The notes beneath the pieces are model-generated. The model saw nothing but the letters and a program-made list of their open reading frames with translations. It was not told the DNA's origin and ran no database searches. Shown piece after piece: positions 44,441 through 53,063 of a stretch of 64,000 nt of DNA. The stretch's first letter is position 1. Every line of letters begins with the position of its first letter. Source of the DNA: JABCYV01 sp035512155 (GTDB lineage Bacteria > Acidobacteriota > Terriglobia > Terriglobales > Acidobacteriaceae); contig DATKEN010000031.1 of the NCBI GenBank assembly GCA_035512155.1, positions 1 through 64,000 on the forward strand, in the 5' to 3' direction. The position numbers and the translations under genes were made by a program.

Positions 44441-45700
44441 ATGGAACCAGCCACTGAAACTAGTACGCCCGAGCGTCCCGCGACTCAGCCTGCGCCTTTG
44501 CCGGCCACGGACAGAGACCTGCGCTGGAGGCAGGCTTCCCGCAATCCGCGATTCCGCATGGCATTGATCCTGAGCGGAATTGTATTGCTGGTGGCAGGCT
44601 TTTTTCTCTGGCGCTACTTTACCAGCTATGAATCCACTGACGATGCCCAGATTGACGGGCATTTGAACTCGATCAGCGCGCGCGTCTCCGGCCATGTGGA
44701 GAAACTTCTGGTGAACGATAACCAGTACGTCGCGGCCGGTACGCCCCTGGTGGAGATCGATCCTAGGGACTACCAGGTGGCGGTGGAACGGGCCAAGGCC
44801 GCTTACGCCGACGCGCTGGCCACAGCCCAAGCCGCGCAGGTGAACGTTCCCATCACTTCGGTAAACACAGGCAGCCAGTTGACCGGCGCTCAAGCCGACG
44901 TGGAAAATGCGCGCGCCGGCATTTCCGTGGCTCGCCAGCAATTCGATGCCGCCAGAGCACAGTTGGAGCAGGCTGAAGCCAACGATGTTAAAGCGCAGAA
45001 CGATTTGGGCCGCTACAAGCAGTTAGTTGAGAAACAGGAAATTTCACAGCAGCAATACGACCAGGCGGTGGCGGCCTCGAGAGCCAGTGCCGCGACGGTC
45101 GCGGCAGCGCGCGCCTCCGCTGCAGCAGCTGAACAGCAGGTCACGCAGGCACAGAGCAAGCTGGCACAGGCTGAAGCAAACCTGCGGGCGGCCGGCACCG
45201 GCCCACAACAGGTTGCCACCACTCGCTCCCGTGCCCAGTCAGCCGAGGCCGAAGTGCAACTTAGAAGGGCCGAACTAGACCAGGCCGAACTGAATCTGCA
45301 ATACACGCTGATCATCGCCCCAGTCAGCGGAATCGTCACCAACCGTACGGTCGAAGTCGGACAGAATGTTTCGATTGGCCAGGAATTGATGAAGGTCATA
45401 AACCTGGACGATATCTGGGTAACCGCCAATCTGAAGGAGACCCAGCTCAGGCGCATGCAAGTCGGCCAGCCGGTCACGATCCACGTCGACACCACAGGCC
45501 AGGACTACAAGGGACATGTGCAGAGTATCGCCGGAGCCAGCGGCGCCATCTCCAGCTTGTTGCCCCCGGAAAATGCCACGGGCAATTACGTGAAGGTTGT
45601 GCAGCGAATCCCGGTAAAGATTACCTTCGATCCCGGTGAAACCAAGGAGCACATTCTGCGGCCAGGAATGTCGGTTGAGCCGAAGGTCTGGATCCGATGA
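44441..45700 (+). CDS. emrA: HlyD/EmrA-family membrane fusion protein
   Basis: 419-aa periplasmic adaptor. N-terminal membrane helix (RMALILSGIVLLVAGFFLW, about 37-55), lipoyl half (TDDAQIDGHLNSISARVSGH), long Ala-rich coiled coil (about 120-275, repeated AQAxxxxA patterns), second half-lipoyl (LIIAPVSGIVTNRTVEVGQN) and beta-barrel (DDIWVTANLKETQLRRMQVG). Typical of EmrA, which links an MFS pump to TolC. Its end overlaps the pump gene by four bases. Confidence 0.93.
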   Translation: MEPATETSTPERPATQPAPLPATDRDLRWRQASRNPRFRMALILSGIVLLVAGFFLWRYFTSYESTDDAQIDGHLNSISARVSGHVEKLLVNDNQYVAAGTPLVEIDPRDYQVAVERAKAAYADALATAQAAQVNVPITSVNTGSQLTGAQADVENARAGISVARQQFDAARAQLEQAEANDVKAQNDLGRYKQLVEKQEISQQQYDQAVAASRASAATVAAARASAAAAEQQVTQAQSKLAQAEANLRAAGTGPQQVATTRSRAQSAEAEVQLRRAELDQAELNLQYTLIIAPVSGIVTNRTVEVGQNVSIGQELMKVINLDDIWVTANLKETQLRRMQVGQPVTIHVDTTGQDYKGHVQSIAGASGAISSLLPPENATGNYVKVVQRIPVKITFDPGETKEHILRPGMSVEPKVWIR

Positions 45701-47286
45701 GTTCAGCCGCAGTGACCATGGACGGTGCCGCTTCGGGGCGTCCTGCGATAAATCCCTGGGTCATTGCGCTGGCCGTCACCCTGGCCACGTTCATGGAGGT
45801 GCTGGATACCAGTATCGCCAACGTAGCCCTGCCACACATCGCGGGTGGCCTTTCCGCGGGAACCGACGAGAGTACGTGGGTTCTTACTTCTTACCTGGTT
45901 TCCAATGCCATCGTCTTGCCGCTCAGCGGCTGGGTTTCTTCCATCATCGGACGCAAACGTTTTTATATGACCTGTGTTGCCATCTTCACGGTCAGCTCTC
46001 TGCTTTGCGGCCTGGCCCCGAACCTCACCATGCTGATTATCTTTCGCGTGCTTCAAGGCGCCGGAGGAGGTGGCCTGCAGCCTAGCGAGCAGGCCATCCT
46101 GGCGGATACGTTCCCGCCGGCGAAACGTGGCATGGCTTTTGCCGTCTACGGCATTGCGGTGGTCACAGCTCCCGCCCTTGGTCCGACCCTTGGCGGCTGG
46201 ATTACGGACAATTACACCTGGCGCTGGATTTTCTTTATCAATATCCCTGTCGGAATTCTTTCGCTTACCCTGACCTCCCGTCTCATCACCGATCCGCCCC
46301 ACATGATCCGCCGGAAACTCTCGGAGACCAGAATTGACTACATCGGCTTGGGCATGATCGCGCTGGGACTGGGAACGTTGCAAGTGGTGCTGGACAAAGG
46401 GCAACGCGACGACTGGTTTGATTCCCACTTCATCCTGATTCTTTCGATCATCTCCGCCGTCTCGTTGCTGTTTGCGATCTGGTGGGAGTGGCGGAACAAG
46501 GACCCGATCGTTGATCTGCATCTGTTCAAAGATCGTACCTTTGGCGCTTCCTTCATGCTGATGTTCATGTTGGGATTTGCGCTATTGGGCAGCACGCTCT
46601 TGCTGCCACTATTTACGCAGACCCTGCTGGGATACCCGGCGGAACAAGCCGGCCTGGCGCTGACTCCAGGGGGACTGCTAATTATGGCGATCTTGCCCTT
46701 CGTGGGTTTCCTGCTCACCAAATACGACTCGCGGAAGCTCATCGCTTTTGGCCTGATTGTGCTTTCCCTGGCGCTGTTCCACATGACCAACTTCGACCTG
46801 AACGTTGATTTCCGCACCGTGGTTCTGGCGCGCATGTACCAGGCGGCAGGTCTGGCATTTTTGTTTGTTCCCATCAATACTTCGGCTTACGCCTTTCTGC
46901 CACGCGAGAAAAACAACGCCGCTTCGGGCTTGATGAATCTGGCACGCAACATTGGAGGAAGTGTAGGAATTTCGGTGGTGACAACGATGTTGGACCGCAG
47001 GTCGCAATACCATCTGGATCGTCTTTCGGGCCATCTGGCGGCTGGGAATCTCGCGATGCAGAACACTCTGCAGGGCGCTGCCCGCAACTTTCAGGCCCAT
47101 GGGTTTTCCGCCGCCGACGCCATGCACAAGGCCTATGGTCTCTTATATGGCAACGTCATACGGCAGGCCACCATGCTGGCCTATGTTGACAACTTCTGGT
47201 TGCTGGGAGTAGCTATTTTAGTGATGATTCCCCTCCCGTTTCTGATGAAACGGCCGCGGAAGGGCGGCGAAATCGCTGTCCACTAG
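45697..47286 (+). CDS. emrB: MFS drug efflux pump, DHA2 (EmrB/QacA) family
   Basis: 529-aa, 14-helix major-facilitator exporter. Seen: LATFMEVLDTSIANVALPHI (helix 1 motif D1), STWVLTSYLVSNAIVLPLSG, GRKRFYMTCVAIFTVSSLLC (motif A region), antiporter motif C as APALGPTLGGWITDNYTWRW, and the C-terminal hydrophobic helix before RPRKGG. With the adaptor and TolC genes it makes a complete efflux system across both membranes; substrates are probably hydrophobic drugs or metabolites, not knowable from sequence. Confidence 0.93.
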   Translation: MSSAAVTMDGAASGRPAINPWVIALAVTLATFMEVLDTSIANVALPHIAGGLSAGTDESTWVLTSYLVSNAIVLPLSGWVSSIIGRKRFYMTCVAIFTVSSLLCGLAPNLTMLIIFRVLQGAGGGGLQPSEQAILADTFPPAKRGMAFAVYGIAVVTAPALGPTLGGWITDNYTWRWIFFINIPVGILSLTLTSRLITDPPHMIRRKLSETRIDYIGLGMIALGLGTLQVVLDKGQRDDWFDSHFILILSIISAVSLLFAIWWEWRNKDPIVDLHLFKDRTFGASFMLMFMLGFALLGSTLLLPLFTQTLLGYPAEQAGLALTPGGLLIMAILPFVGFLLTKYDSRKLIAFGLIVLSLALFHMTNFDLNVDFRTVVLARMYQAAGLAFLFVPINTSAYAFLPREKNNAASGLMNLARNIGGSVGISVVTTMLDRRSQYHLDRLSGHLAAGNLAMQNTLQGAARNFQAHGFSAADAMHKAYGLLYGNVIRQATMLAYVDNFWLLGVAILVMIPLPFLMKRPRKGGEIAVH

Positions 47287-47297
47287 AGAGATAACAA

Positions 47298-47930
47298 ATG
47301 TACCGTATCATCACCGTCGAGCGCGAATTCGGAAGCGGTGCGGCCCAAATCGCTTGCGAACTGGCAAAGCGACTGGGCTGGAAGTTGTGGGACCATGCCC
47401 TGGCCGAAGAAATCGCCAAGCTGGCCAAGGTGGATTGTTCCGCAGTGGAGCGTCGCGAAGAACGCATGGACAGTACCTTTCACCGTCTGGCCAAAGTATT
47501 CTGGCGCGGCAGCTATGAGCGCAGCATGACAATGAGCGGGCCCGAAATCTTCGATGCCGATTGTATGGTCGAAATTGGCCAGCAGGTGATGGAGAAGGCT
47601 GCCGCGGCTGGCAATTGCGTGATCGTGGGACGAGGCGCGCCATATTTCCTGCGGGAGCGCGCCGATAGGTTTTCCGTTTTTCTGTATGCGCCGCGGACGG
47701 AGAAGATTCGGCGCCTCCGGGAATTAGGCAAAAGTGAAAAAGAAGCCGAGGAGTTAGTCGACACAGTGGACCGCGATCGTATCGAGTTTGTGAAACATTA
47801 TTTCGGCGCCGATTGGCCCACCCGCTGCCTGTATCACATGATGATCAATACCGCCATCGGGGATGAGAATGTGATCTCCACTATCCTCGCGACCATGCAT
47901 AAGCTCGAAGCAAAACTCGCCATGGTCTAG
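47298..47930 (+). CDS. Cytidylate kinase-like family protein
   Basis: 210-aa P-loop-fold protein of the cytidylate-kinase-like group. N-terminal MYRIITVEREFGSGAAQIA replaces the usual GxxGxGKS loop with EFGSGAAQIA, a pattern standard for this subgroup. Other landmarks: RLGWKLWDHALAEEIAK, NCVIVGRGAPYFLRE, DRFSVFLYAPRTEKIRRL, DRDRIEFVKHYFGADW. Substrate unknown. It follows the MFS gene by 11 bases, so it may be read from the efflux operon, though no functional connection is clear. Confidence 0.85.
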   Translation: MYRIITVEREFGSGAAQIACELAKRLGWKLWDHALAEEIAKLAKVDCSAVERREERMDSTFHRLAKVFWRGSYERSMTMSGPEIFDADCMVEIGQQVMEKAAAAGNCVIVGRGAPYFLRERADRFSVFLYAPRTEKIRRLRELGKSEKEAEELVDTVDRDRIEFVKHYFGADWPTRCLYHMMINTAIGDENVISTILATMHKLEAKLAMV

Positions 47931-48057
47931 CCGCTACCCAGCCGATCGGTTCATCCTTTAGTAACAATCGCTTGCACCTTTTTCGTTGCACTCTAACACG
48001 GCTGAAATATCTTCGGACTATCATCCAAGGAGAAGAAGGCTCTACGGAGGATTGGGA

Positions 48058-48543
48058 ATGCCGTCGCCTCGGATTCCACGGTTCGCTCTACCGCTGCAGG
48101 TAGCGGCTGTTTGCTACCGGCGACAGGGACAGTCGGTGGAATTCCTGCTGGTCAATACGAACGGCGGCAGCAAGTGGACCTTTCCCAAGGGCGATCCCGA
48201 GCCGTGTCTCTCACACAGCAAGGCGGCGGAACGCGAGGCCTGGGAAGAAGCGGGGGTTCGCGGCCAAGTCGAGCCGCGGCACTTTCATCTCTATATCCAC
48301 TCCAAGGGCGTCTTCTGGAAGCCTCCTGGGGTGCGGGAGTTCGTGGTTAAAGCTTTCCTGCTTGAGGTAGAGCGGAACGGGCCTGCGTCCGAGCCGATGC
48401 GAAACCCAACCTGGTTTACAGCCGACGAAGCCAAGAAGATTCTGGCCAAAGGACGCGAGGTCAAGTACACCCGGGAGTTACAGGCAGTGATTGACCGGGC
48501 GCTGGAACAGATTGGCGCGACCAAGGACTTGGCCGCACGGTAA
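48058..48543 (+). CDS. Nudix hydrolase
   Basis: 161-aa Nudix protein. Start ATG 48058 has GGAGG about nine bases upstream; the frame upstream to 47986 has no signal. The Nudix box is KGDPEPCLSHSKAAEREAWEEAGV (here longer than quoted motifs allow, core REAWEEAGV): the REUxEExGU part is intact, while the first Glu of Gx5Ex7 reads Leu, so catalysis may be weaker or substrate-specific. FLLVNTNGGSKWTFPKGD is a typical lead-in. These enzymes cleave nucleoside diphosphate derivatives such as diadenosine polyphosphates. Confidence 0.85.
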   Translation: MPSPRIPRFALPLQVAAVCYRRQGQSVEFLLVNTNGGSKWTFPKGDPEPCLSHSKAAEREAWEEAGVRGQVEPRHFHLYIHSKGVFWKPPGVREFVVKAFLLEVERNGPASEPMRNPTWFTADEAKKILAKGREVKYTRELQAVIDRALEQIGATKDLAAR

Positions 48544-48853
48544 GATTCCTAAAGTCTGTAGCGCTCATCGCGGTCGCGTGCCCGCACTCCCTATGTTTTG
48601 TCATGCTGCGCGGAGTTCGTTCGGTCGCTTGCGACCGCACAATCGGAATCGAAGCATCCCTGTTCCATTCCCCCTTTCATTTCGGCGAAATGTTGAAGAA
48701 CCATCTGACAAGTAAGACGAACCGGACACGCGAGCGGCAAATTCTCCCTCACCGGCTAAAGCCTAACGGCAGCACGAGCTTTGTTCTCGATGACAGCATT
48801 CGGATCCAACCTTCATCAAACCGCCCTTCTCGTGAGACGATTATTTCAGCACC
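48544..48853. other. Intergenic region with a degenerate palindromic repeat
   Basis: About 310 bases without a believable gene. 48597-48660 has GTCATGCTGCGCGGAGTTCG, an inner GGTCGCTTGCGACC palindrome and GAATCGAAGCATCCCTG, which resembles the left part of the repeat at 28513. Nothing else recognised; the ABC-F promoter presumably lies in the right part. Confidence 0.45.
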
Positions 48854-50785
48854 ATGATCCAACTGTCCTCCGCCGGAAAGCGTTACGGCCACAAGCTCCT
48901 GTTTGAAGGAGCTGATTGGATGATTACGCCTCGAGACCGGGTCGGTCTGGTGGGCGCCAACGGCACGGGCAAATCCACGCTGATGAAGATTCTGGCCGGT
49001 CTCGAGACCCTCGACTATGGCTCGATCAGCACAGCCAAAGGCATCAGCGCAGGCTACCTTCCGCAGGATGGGCTCACGCTTTCCGGGCGCACCGTGTTCG
49101 GCGAGTGCATGTCAGTCTTCTCTGAACTGCGGGGCCTGGAACAGGAGATGGAAGACCTGACCGGGCGCATGTCAGAGCTGGATCATTCGTCCCCGGAGTA
49201 CTCTCAGGTGGCGGAGCGCTATCATCGCATCGAGCACGAATTTCTCACCCGTGATGGATACGCGATCGAAGCGCAGGTTGGCACGGTGCTTTCAGGGCTC
49301 GGGTTCCGCAAAGAAGACTGGAACCGTCAAACGGAAGAATTTTCCGGGGGCTGGCAGATGCGGCTGGCCCTCGCCAAGCTTCTACTGCAACGGCCGAACC
49401 TTTTGCTGCTGGACGAACCGACGAATCATCTCGACCTCGAGGCCCGCAACTGGCTGGAAGAGTATCTCGGCGACTATCCCTACGCTTTTGTTCTGATCTC
49501 GCACGACCGGTACTTTCTAGATGTAACCATCAACAAGATCGTCGAGATATGGAACAAGCGAATTCATCTCTACAGTGGCAACTATGAGAAGTATCTCGGC
49601 CAGAAGACGCAGAGATTAGAGCAGCTCGAAGCGGCTTATCGCAATCAGCGCGAGCGCATCGAGCAGCTGGAAGTTTTCATCAACCGCTTTCGATATCAGG
49701 CGACTAAAGCTAAGCAGGTGCAGAGCCGCATCAAGGAACTGGAAAGGATGGAGCGGATCGAGCTACCCGAAGAGGAGAAGACGATTCACTTCTCGTTTCC
49801 GCAGCCCAAGCCCAGTGGACGGATTGTGGCTGAGTTCCAAGACGTCGCCAAGGCTTACGGCGAGAAAGAAGTGTTTCGCGATGTCAGCTTCATGATCGAG
49901 CGCGGCGACCGGATTGCCCTAGTCGGCGTAAATGGTGCGGGGAAATCAACCCTGATCAAGCTGCTGGCGGGAGAGGAGCCGCTGACGGGAGGCGAATATC
50001 GCCTTGGGCACAATGCTCAACCTGACTACTTTGCTCAGGACCAATACAAAGAACTCGACCCGGACGCGCGCATTCTGGACGATTTGGGCGAGCTCTCGCC
50101 GCGCTCCACGCAAACTGAGCTGCGCAATCTGCTGGGTTGCTTTCTGTTCTCGGCGGACGACGTCTTCAAGCGAATTGGCGTGCTCTCTGGAGGTGAGCGC
50201 AATCGATATGCCTTGCTGCGCATGCTGCTACATCCTGCAAATTTTCTGCTGCTGGACGAGCCTACGAACCACCTCGACATGCGCGCCAAGGACGTCCTGT
50301 TAAAGGCGCTGACCGACTACACCGGGACTGTGGTTTTCGTCTCTCACGATCGCTACTTCATCGACAAGCTGGCCACGCGCGTCTTCGAGGTTGGTGACGG
50401 GCGCGTTGAGGTCTATCCCGGCAACTACGAAGACTATCGCTGGCGGAAAGAAGGTGGCACGGCCCGATTGCAGGAGGCGGTTGCTTTCTCGGTAAGAACG
50501 CAGCCGGCAAATGGCGGCGCTCAGCCCGTCGCAGTGGAATCCGAGGACTCAAAGGCCAAGCGCTTGAACCCCATCAAGCGGAAACAGATGGAAGAGCGCG
50601 TGCGCCAGCTGGAAGCAGAGATCAACCGTCTGGAAGACGCCATCGCTGGCTGTGAATCTTCGCTGCAAACATTCACCAGCGCTGAGGAGACTCAGCGCCT
50701 TACACAGGAGTTAGCGGCGCGCAAAGCCGAACTGCAGAGCCGGCTGGCGGAGTGGGAAGGACTCGGGCAGGCATTGCAGACTTAG
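48854..50785 (+). CDS. ABC-F family ATPase (ribosome-associated translation factor type)
   Basis: 643-aa protein with two ABC ATPase domains and no membrane part. Domain 1: Walker A GANGTGKSTLMK, signature EFSGGWQMRLALAKLL, Walker B LLLLDEPTNHLD. Linker (ABC-F interdomain, about 245-320, QVQSRIKELERME). Domain 2: GVNGAGKSTLIK, VLSGGERNRYALLRML, LLLDEPTNHLD. A C-terminal coiled coil with Arg/Lys/Glu (EERVRQLEAEINRLEDAI) extends the protein as in Uup-like members. ABC-F proteins act on stalled ribosomes or DNA-linked structures. Confidence 0.94.
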   Translation: MIQLSSAGKRYGHKLLFEGADWMITPRDRVGLVGANGTGKSTLMKILAGLETLDYGSISTAKGISAGYLPQDGLTLSGRTVFGECMSVFSELRGLEQEMEDLTGRMSELDHSSPEYSQVAERYHRIEHEFLTRDGYAIEAQVGTVLSGLGFRKEDWNRQTEEFSGGWQMRLALAKLLLQRPNLLLLDEPTNHLDLEARNWLEEYLGDYPYAFVLISHDRYFLDVTINKIVEIWNKRIHLYSGNYEKYLGQKTQRLEQLEAAYRNQRERIEQLEVFINRFRYQATKAKQVQSRIKELERMERIELPEEEKTIHFSFPQPKPSGRIVAEFQDVAKAYGEKEVFRDVSFMIERGDRIALVGVNGAGKSTLIKLLAGEEPLTGGEYRLGHNAQPDYFAQDQYKELDPDARILDDLGELSPRSTQTELRNLLGCFLFSADDVFKRIGVLSGGERNRYALLRMLLHPANFLLLDEPTNHLDMRAKDVLLKALTDYTGTVVFVSHDRYFIDKLATRVFEVGDGRVEVYPGNYEDYRWRKEGGTARLQEAVAFSVRTQPANGGAQPVAVESEDSKAKRLNPIKRKQMEERVRQLEAEINRLEDAIAGCESSLQTFTSAEETQRLTQELAARKAELQSRLAEWEGLGQALQT

Positions 50786-50788
50786 CCT

Positions 50789-51760
50789 TTAATCGGACCA
50801 GCGTTTGGGCTTACGGTCCCAGCGATGGTCCTTCAGCTTCTGCAGCAGAGGAGCATCTAGCGGACCCGCATCGCTAACCGCAATATTCTGGCGTACATGA
50901 TCCGGCTTCCTCATGCCGATAATCGTGGTACTAACGGTAGGATTCGAGAGCACAAAACGCAGCGCCATCTGCGGCAGCGTAATCGAGGGAGGAAGCACGC
51001 TCTTCAGCTTCTCCACACGAGCCAGAGTCTTGGCGAGGTTCGCAGGGCCAAAGTATCTGGAGCGCCAGTCGTCAGCGGGGAAACTTGTTTCTAGCGTCAT
51101 TTTTCCGCCCAGGCTGCCCTCATCGAGCGGCACACGGGCGATGACGCCGATATTCAACTCCCGGCAGAGTGGAAAGAGTTCATCCTCCGGCGCTTGATCA
51201 AAGATGTTGTAAATCACTTGCACCACATCGACCAGCCCGGTGCGCAGGGCTTTAAGGCCATTTTCCGGCTGCCAGCGATTGAGGCTTAAGCCGAAGGCGC
51301 GAATCATCCCGTCCTTTTTGAGCTTTTCGACAGTCTGGCGGAATTCAGGTTCCTCGATCCAACTGTCATCCCAGACATGAAATTGCAGGACGTCAATGGA
51401 ATCCACGCCGAGCTTGCCGCGGATGAGGTCAACATGTCTGAAAACGTGGGCCGAAGGAAAGACATCGCGATACTTGTCCCGCGGTGAGGCCGGCCACTTC
51501 TGGTTCAGCGGCGGAATCTTGGAAGCGGCGTACAAGCGCTTGCCGCGGTTCCGGGACAATATCTGGCCGAGCAAACCATCACTCTTGCCGTCGCCGTAGG
51601 CCCAGGCGGTATCGAAGAAGTTGCAGCCAAGATCCACCGCCATTTGCAAGGCTTCCAGAGATTCGCGGTCATCAGAACCACCCCAGCCACTCATGCCCCA
51701 GAGTCCGTGGGCGATGTCGCTCACCTCAAACCCGGTACGACCAAGCTTCCGGTATTTCAT
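50789..51760 (-). CDS. Aldo/keto reductase
   Basis: 323-aa NAD(P)H-dependent TIM-barrel oxidoreductase. ATG 51760 has AGGAG seven bases upstream; the frame is open to 51805 without a signal. Motifs: KLGRTGFEVSDIAHGLWGMS, NFFDTAWAYGDGKSDGLLG with the catalytic Asp and Tyr, LYAASKIPP (Lys), VLQFHVWDD (His), and PTVSTTIIGMRKPDHVRQN (NADP tail). The substrate cannot be specified. It is convergent with the ABC-F gene, with stop codons only three bases apart. Confidence 0.92.
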   Translation of the reverse strand: MKYRKLGRTGFEVSDIAHGLWGMSGWGGSDDRESLEALQMAVDLGCNFFDTAWAYGDGKSDGLLGQILSRNRGKRLYAASKIPPLNQKWPASPRDKYRDVFPSAHVFRHVDLIRGKLGVDSIDVLQFHVWDDSWIEEPEFRQTVEKLKKDGMIRAFGLSLNRWQPENGLKALRTGLVDVVQVIYNIFDQAPEDELFPLCRELNIGVIARVPLDEGSLGGKMTLETSFPADDWRSRYFGPANLAKTLARVEKLKSVLPPSITLPQMALRFVLSNPTVSTTIIGMRKPDHVRQNIAVSDAGPLDAPLLQKLKDHRWDRKPKRWSD

Positions 51761-51983
51761 TGATTCTCCTCGGTTGAGTTGGTACAGGGACCGGCGTATT
51801 GACAAAAACGCGTTCGTTCAATGGTAACAGTCAGATGGACTCGTTCTTCCGTAACCTGCTCCATTCCTCAATGCCGTGCGATATTCAGCTTGGCCAGTAG
51901 TCAACGACTAGATAGAAGACCCGCCGCATGCGGCAACATCAGCACTGCCCGCCGCACGGAAGCTAAGAAAGGCCGGAAAACCG

Positions 51984-52508
51984 ATGTTGCAGCCAACAGA
52001 CCATCACTCTCCGAAACCGCAGTTCTCCTCGAATCCCAATTTCACCCCGGCCAAGACGACAAGTGCTCCCGTGGAGCAGGCCACGATCGGCCGTTCGCTG
52101 GTCATCAAGGGCGAAGTCAGCGGCGCGGAATCGCTTTACGTCGACGGCCGGATCGAGGGCACCATTAGTCTTGCCGACAATCGCGTAACCGTTGGACGTA
52201 ACGGCAGCGTCACGGCCAACATTAGCGCCCGCGAAGTTGTGATTATGGGCAAGGTGCACGGCAACATTCAGTGCACTGATCGCCTGGACATCCGCAGCGA
52301 GGGTTCGCTGACCGGGGATGTCGTCACCCAGCGCATCAGCGTCGAGGACGGAGCCGTGCTGAAGGGCAGCGTGCAAGTCCGCGCCGCCGACCATAAGAAC
52401 GAAAAGGCGCAACACCAGGCTCAGGTTAAGGCAGCGCTTCCCGAGCCAGCGAAGTCAACCACCACAGAGCAGCCCAAAGTAGCGGCAGCGACTGCGGGCA
52501 ATGCGTAA
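51984..52508 (+). CDS. Bactofilin-family polymer-forming cytoskeletal protein
   Basis: 174-aa bactofilin. The central beta-helix (about residues 32-130) shows the repeating GxV/I pattern: IGRSLVIKGEVSGAESLYVD, RIEGTISLADNRVTVGRNG, ISAREVVIMGKVHGNIQCTD, RLDIRSEGSLTGDVVTQRI. Flanking tails are Pro/Ala/Lys-rich and disordered, as usual. Bactofilins form nucleotide-independent filaments involved in cell shape or localisation. A terminator follows at 52531. Confidence 0.93.
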   Translation: MLQPTDHHSPKPQFSSNPNFTPAKTTSAPVEQATIGRSLVIKGEVSGAESLYVDGRIEGTISLADNRVTVGRNGSVTANISAREVVIMGKVHGNIQCTDRLDIRSEGSLTGDVVTQRISVEDGAVLKGSVQVRAADHKNEKAQHQAQVKAALPEPAKSTTTEQPKVAAATAGNA

Positions 52509-52526
52509 CCGATTCGAGCCAGCACC

Positions 52527-52560
52527 CAAGGGCACAGCTTCGGCTGTGCCTTATTTCTTT
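52527..52560. terminator. Bidirectional intrinsic terminator
   Basis: GGCACAGC (52531-52538), TTCG tetraloop, GCTGTGCC (52543-52550), then TTATTTCTTTTC on the plus strand. It ends the bactofilin message and overlaps the stop of the convergent msrB gene (52551), for which the opposite-strand A-rich side is weaker. Confidence 0.8.
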
Positions 52561-52997
52561 TCTTCCGACTTAAGATCCAACGAGGCCGAGTTCATGCAGT
52601 AGCGCAGACCCGTGGGGGCCGGGCCGTCCTCGAAGACGTGTCCCAGATGAGCGTTGCAGCGTGCGCAACGTGCCTCTGTCCGTACCATGCCATAGGCTCT
52701 GTCGGCGTGAGTAGCCACCGCAGATTCGTCCAATGGCTGCCAGAAGCTCGGCCAGCCCGTCCCAGAGTCAAACTTAGTTTCTGAACTGAACAGCGGCTGC
52801 CCACAACACACGCAGGCATAGGTGCCGTGGTCTTTCGTCTTCCAGTATTTGCCGGTGAACGCCGGCTCCGTTCCAGCTTTGCGGGTCACCTGGTATTGCT
52901 CAGGTGACAACTGCTTGCGCCATTCTTCATCGCTCTTTACTACGTCAGGTTTTGTAATTTTCTCTTTTACGGAAAGCTCAGTATCCTTCAATGTCAT
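52551..52997 (-). CDS. msrB: Peptide methionine-(R)-sulfoxide reductase B
   Basis: 148-aa MsrB. Repairs R-methionine sulfoxide in proteins. Motifs: EEWRKQLSPEQYQVTRKAGT, FTGKYWKTKDHGTYACVCCG, FDSGTGWPSFWQPL, two CxxC zinc pairs (CVCC and CARC), LGHVFEDGPAPTGLRYCMNS with the catalytic Cys. Length and order are canonical; cytoplasmic since no signal is seen. Confidence 0.96.
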   Translation of the reverse strand: MTLKDTELSVKEKITKPDVVKSDEEWRKQLSPEQYQVTRKAGTEPAFTGKYWKTKDHGTYACVCCGQPLFSSETKFDSGTGWPSFWQPLDESAVATHADRAYGMVRTEARCARCNAHLGHVFEDGPAPTGLRYCMNSASLDLKSEEKK

Positions 52998-53063
52998 AAG
53001 ATTCCTTGTGTGTTTGGATGCTGATTCGACCAGAAAGTAGCAACAGCTGGCATTTTTGATCTC